Made by a program: the position numbers and the translations under genes. The notes below the pieces were generated by a model. It searched no databases, was not told the origin of the DNA, and saw only the letters and a list, made by a program, of their open reading frames with translations. Of a stretch of 64,000 nt of DNA, positions 62,301 through 64,000 are shown one piece after another. The first letter of the stretch is position 1, and every line of letters begins with the position of its first letter. The stretch is taken from contig NW_025942175.1 of assembly GCF_000764305.2 (NCBI RefSeq), forward strand, positions 188,147 through 252,146. Direction: 5' to 3'. The DNA is from Hyalella azteca (lineage: Eukaryota; Arthropoda; Malacostraca; Amphipoda; Hyalellidae).

Positions 62301-63019
62301 TACTTTACAGTTTACGATGTAAAGTTACTTTATCGAAGTAATTAGAATATTACCATAATCAAACATCATACCTGGAATTTACTTCTATCTACTTAGATTC
62401 GGCTTTGACATTTATCTATTAATTTTAAATTATGGTGATATTTTTCCGGGGATCAATTAGTTTTTCGAAAACGAGCCGCGATCGATGGCTCGAAGAAGCT
62501 ATACAATTTTCAAACCTGCATAATCTTTCAAGAAGCCAATGCCATAAGTCTGCTCATGATGTTTTCATCAACTAAAAAACGTACATTTCTTCAATCAGTC
62601 CATCATATTGAGTTTTCCATTTGAGTAAGAGTTTTTCGCTTTTAGAACAAAATCAACAAAGAATGCGTCGTTCTTTATTCAAAATAGAAACTAATTTCTC
62701 TCACCAACGAAAGACATTTTTGTTTCAAACGCATAAATTGTTAACCCCTCAACTTATCTTGTTTAGAACTCGCTGTTCCAGATGAAATAATTGTCCAGGG
62801 AACTAAATAACTCGTGACCCGAACGCTTTTATTTAAGTAAGTTGTTTCGGTTAAGCGCTCAGTCGTTAAAGTAAATTCCTCTTATTCACTCCCAAATCAT
62901 TACCCATGAGCTTAGACAACTCTTCACCCGGAAGATTTCCATTAAAACGCGGGCATTGTTTGCACTGCAACCGGAATTGCGGTGATGCATTTTTGCTCCA
63001 GGCGAATTGTTCCTCGATA
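59348..63019. other. Non-coding A+T-rich DNA
   Basis: No gene is supported. An 18-bp near-duplication GAAAAATTTAATCG is present twice at about 60243-60275. A 10-bp-stem hairpin lies at 60974-60997. A further ATATTCTATA-type inverted run extends to about 61040. Open frames do not exceed about 80 codons and show no motifs. Confidence 0.5.
60974..60997. repeat. 10-bp-stem A/T hairpin
   Basis: TATAGAATAT (60974-60983), loop TACC, then ATATTCTATA (60988-60997). More ATATTCTATA and TACCATAT words follow, so this is part of an A/T-rich partly inverted low-complexity run ending about 61040. Confidence 0.7.
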
Positions 63020-63309
63020 GCAGACGACTGGTTCCCCGTCACCAGGCGACTGGTTCCCGTCACCAGGCGACTGGTTCCCCGTCACCAGGCGACTGGTTCC
63101 CGTCGCCAGGTGACTGGTTCCCCGTCACCAGGCGACTGGTTCCCCGTCACCAGGTGACTGGTTCCCCGTCACCAGGTGACTGGTTCCCGTCACCAGGCGA
63201 CTGGTTCCCCGCCACCAGGCGACTATTTTCCCGTCACCAGGCGACTGGTTCCCCGTCACCAGGCGACTGGTTCCCCGCCACCAGGCGACTAGTTTCCCGT
63301 CACCAGGCG
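63020..63309. repeat. 21/22-bp G+C-rich minisatellite, about 13 copies
   Basis: The unit is GACTGGTTCCCCGTCACCAG followed by GC (22 bp), or the same with three rather than four C after TTCC's start (21 bp). Variants include GTGACTGG for GCGACTGG, CGCCACC for CGTCACC, and GACTATTTTCC near the end. Each boundary forms CACCAG-GCGA-CTGG, a small hairpin. Units of 21 and 22 bp alternate irregularly, so reading frame shifts along the array. Open frames on both strands here (64-102 codons) are artefacts of a stop-poor repeat. It is sharply G+C-rich against A/T-rich flanks. Confidence 0.95.
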
Positions 63310-64000
63310 AGATAAACACATACGGTCTCGCATATATTTTAAAAATATAAATGAAACGGTTATATGTTCCAATTTTTCATTCGCGTTCATTATCAAATAA
63401 ATTAAGCACGAATGTTTAAATATTGCGAGTAGTATTCTAGTACACGATTAATTGCAGTTTTAACGCAAAGAAAAACTGGAACCAGTTTGTTATAAATTAT
63501 ATCTCCATGCAAATTACATACAAATTTGTATCTGAAATACGAGGTAATATATTTTAGCATTGTCAGTAATAAGAAATTTTTTAGCGAATTCTGCAAATTT
63601 TATTTTTCTTAGATGGAAGTCATGTTCCAATGGCAGAGCTTCAATTGAATTGTACGATTTTTTGTCGATTATGAAATGAGCTTACCTTCTATAAAATATA
63701 TAATGCCAAACAAAGTTTATAAAATTCGCAGCCTAGCTGAATCTTGTCAGAAATCGTTTCTTAGTTTCAATTAATACTAGTATTTGACAATTCATGTTAG
63801 GGAAATTATGCTCAATCTGAGCTTTTGAATCGTGAAAAGAATCATGAAATTACTTGTCACTTCAAGGTGACGACTCTTGTCCAGTTTCAATTAAAGTGTT
63901 AAATGCGTGTATATTGTACCAGCTTAAGTTACAGATTGCATGTAAACTTATCATTTAGTTATGTTTGTTTGATTTTTTCATATATCTATTACACGGCTTC
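63310..64000. other. Non-coding A+T-rich DNA at the right edge
   Basis: Immediately after the minisatellite the composition returns to A/T-rich. No frame, repeat or transposon end of note is seen up to the window edge. Confidence 0.55.

Noticed and set aside
63020..63309. CRISPR-like repeat spacing
   Set aside because: Units abut directly with no unique spacers, and the window is eukaryotic. It is a minisatellite.
62906..63319. Open frames over the 21/22-bp array, on both strands
   Set aside because: The array is stop-poor and G+C-rich, and the mixture of 21- and 22-bp units shifts phase. There is no start context or non-repetitive domain.

Overview
This window looks like nuclear DNA from an arthropod, most likely an insect. 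The evidence is high A+T throughout (roughly one third G+C by eye), stop codons dense in all six frames, and the types of repeat present. These include two short elements with a GTCY microsatellite core like the non-autonomous Helentrons (HINE / mini-me / DINE-1 type) of insects. There is also a tRNA-derived SINE and decayed mariner-family transposase of a kind common in arthropods. I could not identify the species. One base is ambiguous (N at 18683), as expected in a draft assembly.

No intact gene of recognisable function was found. I found no rRNA, true tRNA, CRISPR array, bacterial-style operon or intact transposon. The longest open frames outside tandem repeats are about 100-125 codons, which is close to what chance gives in 64 kb. 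Two are listed as low-confidence candidates (48872-49243 and 21137-21442, both minus). One 180-codon minus-strand frame with two internal stops (27925-28464) is listed as a possible pseudogene. The window is best read as intergenic or long-intron DNA.

Layout. 0-9 kb: plain A+T-rich DNA with one small AGATTTAATT-type array. 9.5 kb: first HINE-like element. 12-14.5 kb: a 40-bp tandem duplication, an ~18-copy 24-bp minisatellite, a perfect 52-bp inverted repeat, and a 19-bp-stem hairpin. 16.9-17.5 kb: a small G+C-richer island with four 21-bp repeats, then an ATGTAATT-type low-complexity run. 19.7 kb: a 101-bp tandem duplication. 22.2-22.5 kb: a composite tRNA-like SINE on the minus strand. 24.6 kb: second HINE-like element. 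25.5-26.1 kb: a strongly C-over-G skewed stretch. 31 kb: splice-like signals without a gene. 35.7-37.3 kb: a degenerate higher-order minisatellite, small duplications, and a 130-bp direct repeat pair. 49.7-50.75 kb: a tandemly duplicated mariner-like transposase remnant whose coding sequence carries a 29-bp slippage array. 54.4, 56.0, 59.1 and 63.0 kb: four further tandem repeats of unrelated sequence.

No cooperating gene system is visible. The notable content is structural: many unrelated tandem repeats, several foldback sequences, and short non-autonomous transposon families. I did not find a previously undescribed biological system that the sequence can support.
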